Counted from the stretch's first letter, positions 1-9,282 are shown. The stretch: 64,000 nt of DNA from Flavobacteriaceae bacterium CRH (GCA_001507425.1 LMAJ01000022.1:1-64000), one strand, 5' to 3'. The notes: generated from the letters alone by a model not told the origin. Numbers and translations are program-made.

Positions 1-102
1 ATACAGATGTAGCACTTCCTGTGTGTCAGTGGCTGAAATTACTTCAAAGTGATCTACTAAAAAATCAGGAAGCATAAATTTTAAAAGCTCTATAGGAGTC
101 AT
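1..102 (-). CDS. ISAon1-type transposase N-terminal region (partial)
   Basis: Only the first 34 codons are in the window. The gene starts with ATG at 102 and runs off the left edge. The visible residues (MTPIELLKFMLPDFLVDHF, then EVLHLY) match my memory of the N-terminal region of ISAon1-family transposases, which are common in Flavobacterium. In that group the N-terminal protein is often encoded separately from the DDE catalytic protein. No inverted-repeat end of the element could be fixed between here and the tRNA genes. The assignment rests on a short segment, so an unrelated protein remains possible. Confidence 0.55.
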   Translation of the reverse strand, partial: MTPIELLKFMLPDFLVDHFEVISATDTQEVLHLY

Positions 103-207
103 ATCGAATTCTTAGATTGCAAATTTCTGATTTTATTTTGACATTTCTCCCCAGGTTTTGTGCTTGATCCTTTAAAAATATTGGAATTTACAAACTTACT
201 CTAAAGC

Positions 208-239
208 AAAAATCCCCAAACAAATTGTTTGAGGATTTT
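208..239 (-). terminator. Terminator of the first tRNA-Gly
   Basis: The hairpin pairs AAATCC with GGATTT and CAAAC with GTTTG. On the minus strand it is followed by a T-run. It lies just downstream of the tRNA-Gly at 244-316. Confidence 0.75.
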
Positions 240-243
240 GAAG

Positions 244-316
<73 letters not shown>

Positions 317-328
317 ATTAACAGGGTG

Positions 329-336
329 CAAATATA
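329..336 (-). promoter_or_regulatory. -7 box of the first tRNA-Gly
   Basis: The minus strand reads TATATTTG, an exact match to the Bacteroidota consensus TAnnTTTG, just upstream of the tRNA 5' end. A TTG candidate for the -33 element lies about 15 bases further upstream, slightly closer than usual. Confidence 0.65.
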
Positions 337-387
337 AACAATTAAATGATTCAAAAAAATAAAAATCAAAAATTATTTTATTTTGAT

Positions 388-420
388 AAAAAAACCGAAA
401 CAATTAAGTCTCGGTTTTTT
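388..420 (-). terminator. Terminator of the second tRNA-Gly
   Basis: The hairpin AAAAAACCGA/TCGGTTTTTT with a T-tract lies directly downstream of the tRNA at 423-495, between the two tRNA copies. It should end transcription of the distal copy before the promoter of the proximal one. Confidence 0.75.
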
Positions 421-422
421 AG

Positions 423-495
<73 letters not shown>

Positions 496-505
496 ATTAC
501 TGGTG

Positions 506-537
506 CAAATATAAAAAATAAGTTCAGTTCAAAACAA
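506..537 (-). promoter_or_regulatory. Promoter of the second tRNA-Gly
   Basis: The minus strand has TTG (537-535), a 21-base spacer and TATATTTG (513-506). This matches the Flavobacterium promoter pattern TTG-N17-23-TAnnTTTG, with the tRNA starting 10 bases downstream. Confidence 0.7.
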
Positions 538-629
538 GCTTTTTTTGAAAAAAAATTAATTAAAAACAACAATTTGTTATAACCTATTTAAAACTAAAAT
601 GTTATACATTTATTTATTTTTCACAAATT

Positions 630-1067
630 ATGAATCTCATTAAAGAAATACTATCAAAAGAAACTTATATCGTTCGTCAACCTGTTCTTAGAAACGGAAA
701 ACCTATTGAAAGCTGCATTTTTGAAGGCGACGATTTAGAAACCACTCACCATTTCGGATTATTTGAGAATGAAGAATTAACAGGAATTATTTCGTTATTC
801 TCACAAACCAACACTATATTTGCCGAAAAAAAACAGGCTCAAATTCGCGGAATGGCTGTTTTAGAAACGCATCAAAAGAAAGGCTTTGGCGAAGCTTTGG
901 TAAAACATTGCGAAAATTACTGCCATGAAAAAAATATTGATTTAATCTGGTTTAACGCCAGAACAGCCGCTGTTGGATTTTACAAAAAAATGAATTATCA
1001 AATAATTGGCGCACCATTTGATATCAAAGATGTGGGCGAACATTATTTAATGTCTAAAAAATTATAA
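630..1067 (+). CDS. GNAT family N-acetyltransferase
   Basis: This 145-aa protein looks like a single GNAT fold that transfers an acyl group from acyl-CoA to an amine; the substrate is unknown. The acetyl-CoA binding segment is around residues 73-90 (RGMAVLETHQKKGFGEAL, giving the Q/R-x-x-G-x-G turn at Q82-G85-G87). It is followed by the typical C-terminal stretch with N109-A-R and FYKKMNYQ near 117-124. The length is normal for a one-domain GNAT. The stop codon is one base from the ATG of the L,D-transpeptidase gene at 1069, so the two are probably co-transcribed. No Shine-Dalgarno sequence is visible, as usual in this group. Confidence 0.85.
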   Translation: MNLIKEILSKETYIVRQPVLRNGKPIESCIFEGDDLETTHHFGLFENEELTGIISLFSQTNTIFAEKKQAQIRGMAVLETHQKKGFGEALVKHCENYCHEKNIDLIWFNARTAAVGFYKKMNYQIIGAPFDIKDVGEHYLMSKKL

Positions 1068-1068
1068 A

Positions 1069-2664
1069 ATGAAGAAACTTTACTTTTTGTTAGTAATATG
1101 TGTTTTTATTAGCTGCAAAAAAGAGGAACCAAAAGCAGCTCCTCGAAAAATAACCCCTCCACCAACGATCATACTTACTGACGAAAGAAAAGTGGAAATT
1201 GATACTGCTTTGATAAATGTCTTTAAAAGCGAAACGCTTCAGCAATTTTACAATTCATCAGGAAATAAAACCGTTTGGGGAAATCTTAAAAAGAGGACTT
1301 ATGTTTTATCTCAATTAAAAAAATCAGACGAATTAGGCTTAAATCCAGACGATTATAAAGCATCAACTCTTGAGAAATTTGAAAAAAGAATCAGTTCTTT
1401 AAACGACAAAGAGTTGGCTACTTATGACATATTACTTACTTATAATTTCGAATTATATTTAAAGCATTTGTATAAAGGCAAACTAGATCCGAAGAAATTA
1501 TATACTAATTGGGACTTGGAAGAAAAACTTTTTGACGTAAATAATGTACTTGTAAAAGCTTTTAACAAAAACAAATTAGACAGCATTGTAGAAAACATTC
1601 AACCAAAATCGTATACCTACAAACAGTTATTAAATGCGCTTCAAATCATCAATACTTTTCCTGATGAAGAGCAGATCGATACCATTAAATCTGTCGACAA
1701 AATAGTATTAAAGGATACTAATAATGCTTTAATTAGCATCAAAAAGAAACTTTTATACTGGAAAGATCTAACAGGAAAAGACAGTCTGACCAATATATAT
1801 GACCAGAAAACCTTTGAAGCTGTAAAAAGATTTCAGGAAAGACATGGTTTAGCTTCTGACGGTGTTATTGGAGTAGGAACTCTAAATGCTTTGAATTTTT
1901 CTAAAGAGAAAAGAAAACAGCAAATCATTTCCAATTTAGAGCGCTGGAGATGGTATACTACTGATTTGGGAGAAAGTTATTTTATTATCAATATTCCAAA
2001 TTACAGCTTGAATGTTGTTGAAAACCAAGACACAACTTTAGTTCGAAATGTTGTTGTAGGAACCAGCAAAAGAAGAACTCCTATTATAACATCAAAACTT
2101 AGAACAGTTGTTTTTAATCCGACATGGACGGTTCCGCCAACTATTCTAAAGGAAGACATTGTTCCGGAAATGAAAAAAAACAGGAATTATTTAGCTAAAA
2201 AACACATTACTATATTTGACTCTGCCGGTCGTGAAGTCGATCCGAAATCCTGGAATGCGAACAAACCACATAGTTACAAATATGTACAAAGCCCGGGATA
2301 TAACAATTCTTTGGGTTTAATGAAGATTTTGTTTCCAAATCATCATAGTGTTTATCTGCACGATACCAATCACCGTAATTATTTTGGAAGAACAAATCGT
2401 TCGTTAAGTTCAGGTTGTGTTCGTATTGAAAACCCGTTGGAATTAGCACAGCATATTTTAAGTGATACTATCCCTGCAAAAAATTGGTCGAAAGAAAAAA
2501 TTGATTCTATTATTGAAACTAAGAAAACAATAAACATCAAAATTGCCAAAAAGTATGCTTTATACCAATGGTACTGGACCGCCTGGAGCGAAAAAAATCA
2601 GCTCCTGTTCAGAGCTGATATTTATAATTTAGATTCGGATTTATATGCTAAACTAAGAAATTAG
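1069..2664 (+). CDS. L,D-transpeptidase lipoprotein with peptidoglycan-binding domain (YcbB/LdtD-like)
   Basis: This 531-aa protein is predicted to make 3-3 cross-links or attach molecules to peptidoglycan in the periplasm. A lipoprotein signal ends at C16 (VFISCKK). A scaffold region precedes a peptidoglycan-binding domain near 240-275 (FQERHGLASDGVIGVGTL). The YkuD catalytic domain spans roughly 300-470. Its active-site motif is present: H431-D, then S448-G-C450-V-R452, with C450 as nucleophile. The order and length match the large LdtD class. It starts one base after the GNAT gene. Its last 12 bases overlap the end of the convergent L,D-transpeptidase gene at 2653-3375. Confidence in the family is high; the cellular role is inferred. 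Confidence 0.93.
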   Translation: MKKLYFLLVICVFISCKKEEPKAAPRKITPPPTIILTDERKVEIDTALINVFKSETLQQFYNSSGNKTVWGNLKKRTYVLSQLKKSDELGLNPDDYKASTLEKFEKRISSLNDKELATYDILLTYNFELYLKHLYKGKLDPKKLYTNWDLEEKLFDVNNVLVKAFNKNKLDSIVENIQPKSYTYKQLLNALQIINTFPDEEQIDTIKSVDKIVLKDTNNALISIKKKLLYWKDLTGKDSLTNIYDQKTFEAVKRFQERHGLASDGVIGVGTLNALNFSKEKRKQQIISNLERWRWYTTDLGESYFIINIPNYSLNVVENQDTTLVRNVVVGTSKRRTPIITSKLRTVVFNPTWTVPPTILKEDIVPEMKKNRNYLAKKHITIFDSAGREVDPKSWNANKPHSYKYVQSPGYNNSLGLMKILFPNHHSVYLHDTNHRNYFGRTNRSLSSGCVRIENPLELAQHILSDTIPAKNWSKEKIDSIIETKKTINIKIAKKYALYQWYWTAWSEKNQLLFRADIYNLDSDLYAKLRN

Positions 2665-3375
2665 TTTTTCTTCCATCGTAAAAGTTCTTGACGGATGATA
2701 GATAAACAAACACGATTTATCTTTAATAGTTTGGATTATTTCATCCGTTAATTCGATTGGCAGTGCCGGACAACCCTGGCTTCTGCCTAATCTTTTATGC
2801 TCTCTTATAAAAGATTCCGAAACATAATCTGCTCCGTGCATAACAACTCCCCTTTCGCGTGCATTGTCATTAAAACCTTTTTCCAGACCATCTAAACGTA
2901 ATGAAGAACCATGTTTTCCCTTATAAATTTCGCCTGTAGAATAAAATCCAAGACTGCTTTTAAAAGATGAATTGATATTTGAAAATGCAGTTGCAAATTC
3001 TTCTCCGGTATTTCTGCCGTGAGCAACTAAAGACTGAAACAAAATTGTATTGGTCGATAAATCAATCACCCAAAGACGTTTGGTGTTTGATGACAAACTA
3101 AAATCAATTAAGGTTAAAATGTCTTTATGAATTAATCCTTTTTCTTTCAATAAATAAAACCCTTTTAGAGCTTCAGAAAAAGTTCGTAGTTCAGGCAGCT
3201 TAAAATTGTTAGGATTCAATGCACTATAAACACTTTCAATTTTAGCGTCGATAGTAATTTTCTCAACCTTAGCAAAACTTTTTGCAGTTACCTTTTTTAA
3301 TTCAGGAGTGCTTTTTGTGTCTTTTCCAAAAGACAATAGCAAAAACACCAATAGTGGATAAATTTTGTAAATCAT
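2653..3375 (-). CDS. Murein L,D-transpeptidase catalytic domain protein (YkuD_2 type)
   Basis: This 240-aa exported protein has an N-terminal hydrophobic segment (residues 4-16). Its C-terminal catalytic domain carries H180-G-A and R198-S-Q-G-C202-P, the diverged active-site signature of the YkuD_2 family. C202 is the likely nucleophile. It belongs to a different branch from the LdtD-like neighbour, with which its 3' end overlaps by 12 bases on the opposite strand. A good promoter lies at 3412-3440, which predicts a leader of about 30 bases. The substrate could be peptidoglycan or another cell-wall peptide. Confidence 0.88.
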   Translation of the reverse strand: MIYKIYPLLVFLLLSFGKDTKSTPELKKVTAKSFAKVEKITIDAKIESVYSALNPNNFKLPELRTFSEALKGFYLLKEKGLIHKDILTLIDFSLSSNTKRLWVIDLSTNTILFQSLVAHGRNTGEEFATAFSNINSSFKSSLGFYSTGEIYKGKHGSSLRLDGLEKGFNDNARERGVVMHGADYVSESFIREHKRLGRSQGCPALPIELTDEIIQTIKDKSCLFIYHPSRTFTMEEKLIS

Positions 3376-3411
3376 TGAATATCTTTAGGTTAATAATAAA
3401 TTTGGGTAGGG

Positions 3412-3440
3412 CAAAAGTATAAAAAAATCATAGTTGACAA
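3412..3440 (-). promoter_or_regulatory. Promoter of the YkuD_2 L,D-transpeptidase
   Basis: The minus strand reads TTG (3440-3438), 18 bases, then TACTTTTG (3419-3412). This is an exact fit to the Flavobacterium consensus, with the ATG about 36 bases downstream of the -7 box. A second, opposite match (TTG at 3375-3377, TAAATTTG at 3397-3404 on the plus strand, spacer 19) overlaps it. Confidence 0.65.
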
Positions 3441-3447
3441 AATAGAA

Positions 3448-3469
3448 GCCTGAAAATCAGGCGTTTTTT
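3448..3469 (+). terminator. Orphan hairpin plus T-tract
   Basis: GCCTGA-AAA-TCAGGC followed by GTTTTTT is a textbook intrinsic terminator on the plus strand. No plus-strand gene lies just upstream: the nearest ends at 2664. It could end a very short transcript from the plus-strand promoter match at 3375-3404, act as an attenuator in the leader of the DUF5916 gene, or stop antisense transcription. Confidence 0.5.
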
Positions 3470-3549
3470 CATTAAACTTTAACATTATTAACTAAAAAAA
3501 GGCGTTTCTGTAAGATATTTACTTATGCTAAAAATCTAAACGTTTAATG

Positions 3550-3580
3550 CTGTTTTCTTAAAGAAAATACAAGAAAACAG
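3550..3580. promoter_or_regulatory. Inverted repeat upstream of the DUF5916 gene
   Basis: CTGTTTTCTT (3550-3559) and AAGAAAACAG (3571-3580) form perfect 10-bp arms around an 11-base spacer. They are followed at once by TACTTTTA (3581-3588), one base from the -7 consensus. The spacing of two helical turns between arm centres suits a dimeric regulator. No regulator is identified. Confidence 0.45.
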
Positions 3581-3674
3581 TACTTTTACATTCGAAAACT
3601 GTAACTTTTATTGCAAAAGTGAGTCTATTATTCCAATAAATAATCCAATTAACAATTAGTTTCTTTAAATTGTC

Positions 3675-6104
3675 ATGAGAAAAATAGCCTTTTTATGTCT
3701 TCTGTTTTCTTGTTTTTTGAGCCACAGCCAAAAGAAAACACTGCAAGCACAGTCTATTTCGCAAAATATTCTTGTCGACGGAAAGTTGGATGAAGCTGCA
3801 TGGGAAAATGCCGCAACAGCCTCAGACTTTGTTATGTTTGATCCCGATAACGGAAAAGCAATACCCGATTCTAAAAAAACAGACATCAAAGTTTTATACA
3901 ATAATGACGCTATTTATATTGGCGCCATAATGTATGATGATGAACCTGAAAAGATTTTAAAAGAAATTTCGCAACGGGATAATTTTGGTACTGCAGATAT
4001 TTTTGGTGTCTTTATTAATGGTTTTAATGATGGCCAGCAAAATTTTGAGTTTTTTGTTTCTGCCGCTGATGTTCAGGGTGATTGTATTATGACCGATGCC
4101 ATTGGCGAAGATTTTTCCTGGGATGCTGTCTGGATTAGTAAAGCAAAAATAACAGACAAAGGCTGGATTGTAGAAATGAAAATCCCGTATGCCGCTTTGC
4201 GTTTTTCTGCAGAAAATAAACAAACGTGGGGAATTAATTTTTTCAGAGAGATAAAAAGAGAACGCAGAAAATATACATGGACATTAATTGATACTAAAGT
4301 AGGCACTTTTACCCAACAAAATGGTAATCTGGAAGGAATTGAAAACATCAAACCTCCTACCCGATTGTTTTTTATGCCTTATGCTTCTTATTATTTAAAT
4401 GCTGCTGATGGCCAAAAAACGTATGGAACAATAAAAGGCGGAATGGATATTAAGTACGGAATTAACGATGCTTTTACGCTGGACGCTATTTTAATTCCTG
4501 ATTTTGGACAGACAAAATACGACGATCAGATTTTAAATTTAGGTCCGTTTGAGCAGGAATTCAATGAAAACAGAGCTTTTTTTACTGAAGGAACTGATTT
4601 GTTTAATAAAGGAAAAATGTTCTATTCGAGAAGAATTGGAGGAAAACCATCTGTTGAACCGGATTTGAATGATAATGAAGAAGTAATTGAAACGGTTCAG
4701 AACGTGAATCTTATTAATGCTTTGAAAGTTTCTGGAAGAACCAAAAGCGGATTAGGAATTGGAATTCTAAACGCAGTTACTGAAAAAACATTCGCAACCA
4801 TAAAAGACACTATAACCGGCGCAACCAGACAAGAAATTGTAGAACCATTGACGAATTATAATGTATTGGTTTTAGACCAGCGTTTTCGTAAAAATTCTTC
4901 TGTAACGCTTATTAATACAAATGTTTCCAGAAATGCACATTACAGAGATGCCAATGTTACGGGCCTTGCCTGGGATTTAAACACAAAGGCAAACACTTAT
5001 AATTTATTTGGAAATATAAAATATAGTACTATAAATGGCCCTGAAGATAAAACTGGTATTTATTCTACTATTAGCTTTGCTGAAACTAGTGGTAAGTATC
5101 GTTATAGTTTTGGTACTGATTTTGTTACGAAAGATTTTGACCCAAATGATTTAGGGATTAATTTCTACACCAATTATTATAACTTTTTCGGAAATGCCAA
5201 TTATAGAATTTTAAACCCTACAAAGCTTTTTAATAGTTTTAAGATTAACTACAATATGTATACGGAATTCAATAAAGAATCCGGAAAAGTACAGGACAAT
5301 AGTATCAACGCAAACATAAACCTGACTACGGTAAAAAATAATTATTACGGAATGGGCATAACCGTTTATCCTGTAGAATGTTATGATTATTATGAGCCAA
5401 GAGCTGAAAACAGATATGTTACAATTCCGAAAAGAATAGAATCATGGTTTAGTATATCAACGAATTACAATTATAAATTCGCTTTAGATTTAAATCCTAC
5501 TATTATTTTTGCCGACGAGCCCGGAAGAGTTGCATACGGTGTTGATGTTGGTCCGAGATATCGCTTTAACGACAAACTTTTACTGACGTATACTTTTAGC
5601 TTTTTAAAAAGAAATAACAACAAAGGATATATTGACAGTTTTGATGACGATGACAATGAAAATACTACTGATAAAATCATTTTTGCGAATAGAGATGTCA
5701 TCACTTATGCCAATACTTTATCCGGAAAATATGCCATAAACAGTGCAATGACGCTTAATTTAGCAGTACGCCAATATTGGTCTTCGGCAGAAAACAAGAA
5801 TATTCTTGAACTTCAGCAAGACGGAACTTTAGATCCTTACACTCCATATACAGAGAACAAAAATTCTAGTTTTTATTCCTGGAATGCAGATTTATCGTAT
5901 TCATGGTGGTTTGCGCCCGGAAGCCAGCTTTCTGTATTATACCGAAATAATGCTTCAAATTTTGAACGCATTATTGATAAGGATTTCAAACATAATGTAA
6001 CCAATTTACTTACGAACGATTCCTTAAAACACATTTTTTCGATCAGTGTAAAATATTTTATAGACTATAATGCTGTCAAAAATAAGATTAGAAAGAGAGC
6101 TTAG
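3675..6104 (+). CDS. DUF5916 outer-membrane protein with CBM9-like N-terminal domain
   Basis: This 809-aa protein begins with a signal peptide (residues 1-18, ending near SHSQ). The following domain, roughly 25-220, has the pattern of the family 9 carbohydrate-binding-like fold (LVDGKLDEAAWENA, then DIKVLYNNDAIYIGA). The remainder is rich in alternating aromatic strands, consistent with the DUF5916 outer-membrane beta-barrel. The family is widespread in Bacteroidota and often mislabelled as hydrolase. No catalytic residues are evident and the ligand is unknown. The gene stands alone, with an inverted repeat at 3550-3580 ahead of it that may be an operator. Confidence 0.85.
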   Translation: MRKIAFLCLLFSCFLSHSQKKTLQAQSISQNILVDGKLDEAAWENAATASDFVMFDPDNGKAIPDSKKTDIKVLYNNDAIYIGAIMYDDEPEKILKEISQRDNFGTADIFGVFINGFNDGQQNFEFFVSAADVQGDCIMTDAIGEDFSWDAVWISKAKITDKGWIVEMKIPYAALRFSAENKQTWGINFFREIKRERRKYTWTLIDTKVGTFTQQNGNLEGIENIKPPTRLFFMPYASYYLNAADGQKTYGTIKGGMDIKYGINDAFTLDAILIPDFGQTKYDDQILNLGPFEQEFNENRAFFTEGTDLFNKGKMFYSRRIGGKPSVEPDLNDNEEVIETVQNVNLINALKVSGRTKSGLGIGILNAVTEKTFATIKDTITGATRQEIVEPLTNYNVLVLDQRFRKNSSVTLINTNVSRNAHYRDANVTGLAWDLNTKANTYNLFGNIKYSTINGPEDKTGIYSTISFAETSGKYRYSFGTDFVTKDFDPNDLGINFYTNYYNFFGNANYRILNPTKLFNSFKINYNMYTEFNKESGKVQDNSINANINLTTVKNNYYGMGITVYPVECYDYYEPRAENRYVTIPKRIESWFSISTNYNYKFALDLNPTIIFADEPGRVAYGVDVGPRYRFNDKLLLTYTFSFLKRNNNKGYIDSFDDDDNENTTDKIIFANRDVITYANTLSGKYAINSAMTLNLAVRQYWSSAENKNILELQQDGTLDPYTPYTENKNSSFYSWNADLSYSWWFAPGSQLSVLYRNNASNFERIIDKDFKHNVTNLLTNDSLKHIFSISVKYFIDYNAVKNKIRKRA

Positions 6105-6199
6105 CCTGAATTAATTTTAAAAAATAAAGACTAATATAATTAATTTAATATTTTTAAATACAGTTCATTTTATTAAACATAATTGTAACAAAGCTTTCT

Positions 6200-6228
6200 T
6201 TGCAAGTTTTATAAATGGCTTATCTTTG
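6200..6228 (+). promoter_or_regulatory. Promoter of gpmI
   Basis: TTG (6200-6202), an 18-base spacer and TATCTTTG (6221-6228) match the Flavobacterium consensus exactly. The gpmI ATG is 15 bases downstream of the -7 box. Confidence 0.75.
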
Positions 6229-6243
6229 TAGAAAACAAAAATC

Positions 6244-7761
6244 ATGAACAAAAAAGTTATACTTATGATTTTAGATGGTTGGGGAAAATCTCCTGACCCT
6301 AAAGTTTCTGCAATAGACAATGCACACGTTCCTTTTATAAACAGTCTTTACCAAAATTACCCAAGTGCACAACTTAGAACTGACGGCTTAAACGTTGGTT
6401 TGCCAGAAGGACAAATGGGAAACAGCGAAGTTGGCCACATGAATCTTGGTGCCGGAAGAATCGTATATCAGGATTTAGCTAAAATAAACCTGGCCGTAGC
6501 GCACAAAACACTTGCCAAAGAACAAGTTCTTGTTGATGCTTTTACATACGCCAAACAAAACAATAAAAAAGTACACTTTTTAGGATTAGTTTCCGATGGT
6601 GGAGTTCACTCGCATACTTCGCATTTACGCGGATTAATTGATGCTTCTCAGGAATATGGCCTTGAAAATGTTTTTGTTCATGCTTTTACTGACGGACGTG
6701 ATGTTGACCCAAAATCCGGTGCAAAATACATTCACGATCTTGAAGAATATATTAAAGAAACTCCGGTAAAAATTGCCTCGATCATTGGTCGCTATTATGC
6801 AATGGACCGTGACAAACGTTGGGAACGCGTAAAACTAGCGTATGATTTGGTTGTAAACGCACACGGAACGCCATCTCAAAATGCTGTTGCAAGTGTTCTT
6901 GACAGTTACGCACATCATGTTACCGATGAATTTATCGAACCAATTGTAATGGTTGACGAGCAGGAAAAACCATTGGCTACAATTATTGAAGGCGATGTTG
7001 TCATTTTCTTCAACTTTAGAACTGACAGAGGCCGTGAACTTACAGAAGCACTTTCTCAAGTAGACTTTCACGAGCAAAACATGCACAAATTAAACTTGTA
7101 TTATGTAACGCTTACCAACTACGACGAAACGTATCAAAATGTAAAAGTGGTTTACAATAAAGATAATATTACCGAAACTCTTGGTGAAGTTTTAGAAAAA
7201 GCCCACAAAAAACAAATTCGTATTGCCGAAACGGAGAAATATCCGCACGTAACATTTTTCTTTTCCGGAGGAAGAGAAGTTCCTTTTGAAGGAGAAACCA
7301 GAATTTTAAGAAATTCTCCAAAGGTAGCCACTTACGATTTACAACCGGAAATGAGTGCTTTTGAACTTACAGAAGCTCTTGTTCCTGAACTAAATAAAGG
7401 TGAAGTTGATTTTGTTTGCCTGAATTTTGCAAACGGCGATATGGTTGGTCATACCGGAATCATGAGTGCTGCAATTTTAGCTTGTGAAGCTGTTGATGCA
7501 TGCGCTAAAAAAGTTATCGAAGCGGCTCTTGCCAATGATTATACTACCATTGTAATTGCTGATCACGGAAATTGCGAAACAATGATTAATCCTGACGGAA
7601 GCCCAAATACTGCACACACAACAAACCCAGTGCCGATTATTTTAGTTGATAAACAATTAAAAAACATTAATGATGGAGTTTTAGGAGACATTGCTCCTAC
7701 TATTTTAGAATTAATGGGCGTTCAGCAACCTGCTGCAATGACTTGTCATTCTTTGTTGTAA
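6244..7761 (+). CDS. gpmI: 2,3-bisphosphoglycerate-independent phosphoglycerate mutase
   Basis: This cytoplasmic enzyme interconverts 3- and 2-phosphoglycerate in glycolysis and gluconeogenesis through a phosphoserine intermediate and two metal ions. At 505 aa it has the normal length. Visible signatures are MILDGWG with metal ligand D11, the nucleophile S61 in GNSEVGHMNLG, VSDGGVHSH, FFNFRTDRGRELTEAL, and the C-terminal metal-binding FANGDMVGH and VIADHGNCE. It has its own strong promoter (6200-6228) and no obvious downstream partner. The gap after it holds a palindromic repeat element. Confidence 0.97.
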   Translation: MNKKVILMILDGWGKSPDPKVSAIDNAHVPFINSLYQNYPSAQLRTDGLNVGLPEGQMGNSEVGHMNLGAGRIVYQDLAKINLAVAHKTLAKEQVLVDAFTYAKQNNKKVHFLGLVSDGGVHSHTSHLRGLIDASQEYGLENVFVHAFTDGRDVDPKSGAKYIHDLEEYIKETPVKIASIIGRYYAMDRDKRWERVKLAYDLVVNAHGTPSQNAVASVLDSYAHHVTDEFIEPIVMVDEQEKPLATIIEGDVVIFFNFRTDRGRELTEALSQVDFHEQNMHKLNLYYVTLTNYDETYQNVKVVYNKDNITETLGEVLEKAHKKQIRIAETEKYPHVTFFFSGGREVPFEGETRILRNSPKVATYDLQPEMSAFELTEALVPELNKGEVDFVCLNFANGDMVGHTGIMSAAILACEAVDACAKKVIEAALANDYTTIVIADHGNCETMINPDGSPNTAHTTNPVPIILVDKQLKNINDGVLGDIAPTILELMGVQQPAAMTCHSLL

Positions 7762-7770
7762 TTTTTTTTA

Positions 7771-7889
7771 ACCATATAAGTGATATAAGTTCATTTAAAA
7801 GAAAGCTTTTAATAACTTTATTACTTTATGGTTTATTTTTTTAACCTCCTAAGCATAGCTTATAATAACTTATATCACTTATATGGTTT
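7771..7889. repeat. Intergenic palindromic element, family A, copy 1
   Basis: The left arm begins ACCATATAAGTGATATAAGT at 7771. The right arm near 7865-7889 is its reverse complement (ACTTATATCACTTATATGGT). The central part is unrelated in sequence to copy 2 at 11539-11690, but the arms are nearly identical. A 60-codon plus-strand frame across it is a by-product of the repeat. Confidence 0.8.
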
Positions 7890-7896
7890 AAAAATT

Positions 7897-9153
7897 TTAT
7901 ACCATAAAATAATGATAAAGCTGCTCAACACCATAAATGATAAGGCCAATTATTCCGCCAACCAAAGTTCCGTTTATTCTGATGTATTGAAGGTCTTTAC
8001 CAATTTCTAATTCTAATTTTTCAGAAACCTCTTTTCCGTCCCAGCTTTTTACCGTTGATGAAATTAAATCCCCAATTACTTTTTTATTGTTCAGAAGTAC
8101 TGATAATAAATCGTTTTTGATAAAATTATTGATCTTGTCAATCATTAAAGGATCTTCTTTAATTCCGCTTCCGAAACCCTGAATTAAGCTTGCAATATTG
8201 TTTTTAATGGAAGATTGATCACCCTTTTCAATATCATTTGAAATCGAGAGTTTTATTTCGTCCCAAATTCCGTTAATATAATCCTGAACTTCTTTTTTTC
8301 CCGCAAAACCCAGAATCAAATTATTTATTTTGATTCGCATTTCTTCAGAGTTTTTTACTTTATCAAGAAAATCACGAACATAATCGTCAATTTTAATTCG
8401 TACTGCGCTTTCCGGATTTTTAGCTTCATTTAAAAATTCGGCCAAACCATTGAAGACACCTTCTGAAATACTTTTATCAGCAAGTCCAAAACTTAAAAAA
8501 GGCGTTGATTCCTTTACTTTTTTCCGGATCAAATCTTTATTATTAGCTAATTCCTGACTCATCACTTCCAAAAGATTTGTCAATAATTGATCCTTAACCT
8601 CACTATTTTGTAAAGGTTCTAAAGCCAGTGCAACCCAATCCCCAAAATTAATTGCTTCTAGTTTTTCTTTAAACTGAACCTGAATAAATCGCTTAATATC
8701 TTCATCTTTAATCGTTTTTAAAATTCCGGGAATAATATTGAGCGCAACTGAACTGGCAATTTTATTAGCGTTTTCTTCTTGCGAAAGCCAGTCCGAAGCT
8801 TTTGTAGCAAAATTGAATTCGTCTAATTTAATTTCTAATTTTTCGCGGTTTAGAAATTCTTCCGAAACAAAATTTCCAAGATTTTCTCCAATTTCATTTT
8901 TCTTTACCGGAATAATCGCCGTATGCCAAATCGGAATTCCCAACGGATGACGAAATAAGGCTACAACAGCAAACCAATCTGCAATTCCTCCCACCATTGC
9001 AGCTTCGCTAAAAGCCTGCAACATCGGAATCTTAAAATAAATAGCAACAATAAATAATAACACTGCAACACCTAAAAGTGCCAAAGCGCTATTTTTCATT
9101 TTATTTAAAGCTTTCTGTTTCGATTTATTTTCCTGATCTATAGTAGTATTCAT
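7897..9153 (-). CDS. DUF445 family membrane protein
   Basis: This 418-aa protein has a hydrophobic segment near residues 22-44. It is followed by the signature of DUF445 proteins (EAAMVGGIADWFAVVALFR, then HPLGIPIWHTAIIP). A long helical middle follows, and a second membrane segment lies at the C terminus (GTLVGGIIGLIIYGVEQLYH). The family includes E. coli YjiN and has no established biochemical role. It is convergent with gpmI, with repeat element A between them. The family assignment is firm; no function is claimed. Confidence 0.9.
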   Translation of the reverse strand: MNTTIDQENKSKQKALNKMKNSALALLGVAVLLFIVAIYFKIPMLQAFSEAAMVGGIADWFAVVALFRHPLGIPIWHTAIIPVKKNEIGENLGNFVSEEFLNREKLEIKLDEFNFATKASDWLSQEENANKIASSVALNIIPGILKTIKDEDIKRFIQVQFKEKLEAINFGDWVALALEPLQNSEVKDQLLTNLLEVMSQELANNKDLIRKKVKESTPFLSFGLADKSISEGVFNGLAEFLNEAKNPESAVRIKIDDYVRDFLDKVKNSEEMRIKINNLILGFAGKKEVQDYINGIWDEIKLSISNDIEKGDQSSIKNNIASLIQGFGSGIKEDPLMIDKINNFIKNDLLSVLLNNKKVIGDLISSTVKSWDGKEVSEKLELEIGKDLQYIRINGTLVGGIIGLIIYGVEQLYHYFMV

Positions 9154-9282
9154 GATGCAACGTGTTTACTACTAATTTATGGCTTTTTTCTGAGATATTA
9201 AACTAAAAAGAACAATAACCTTGCTATTAAGAAATAAAGAGGGTTGACGCGAATTATATTTTAGAAAAATTTAAAGCAAATT

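Noticed and set aside
7828..8010. A 60-codon plus-strand frame after gpmI
   Set aside because: Most of it is repeat A and the antisense of the DUF445 gene end. The shared LYH-L-GL residues come from the repeat.
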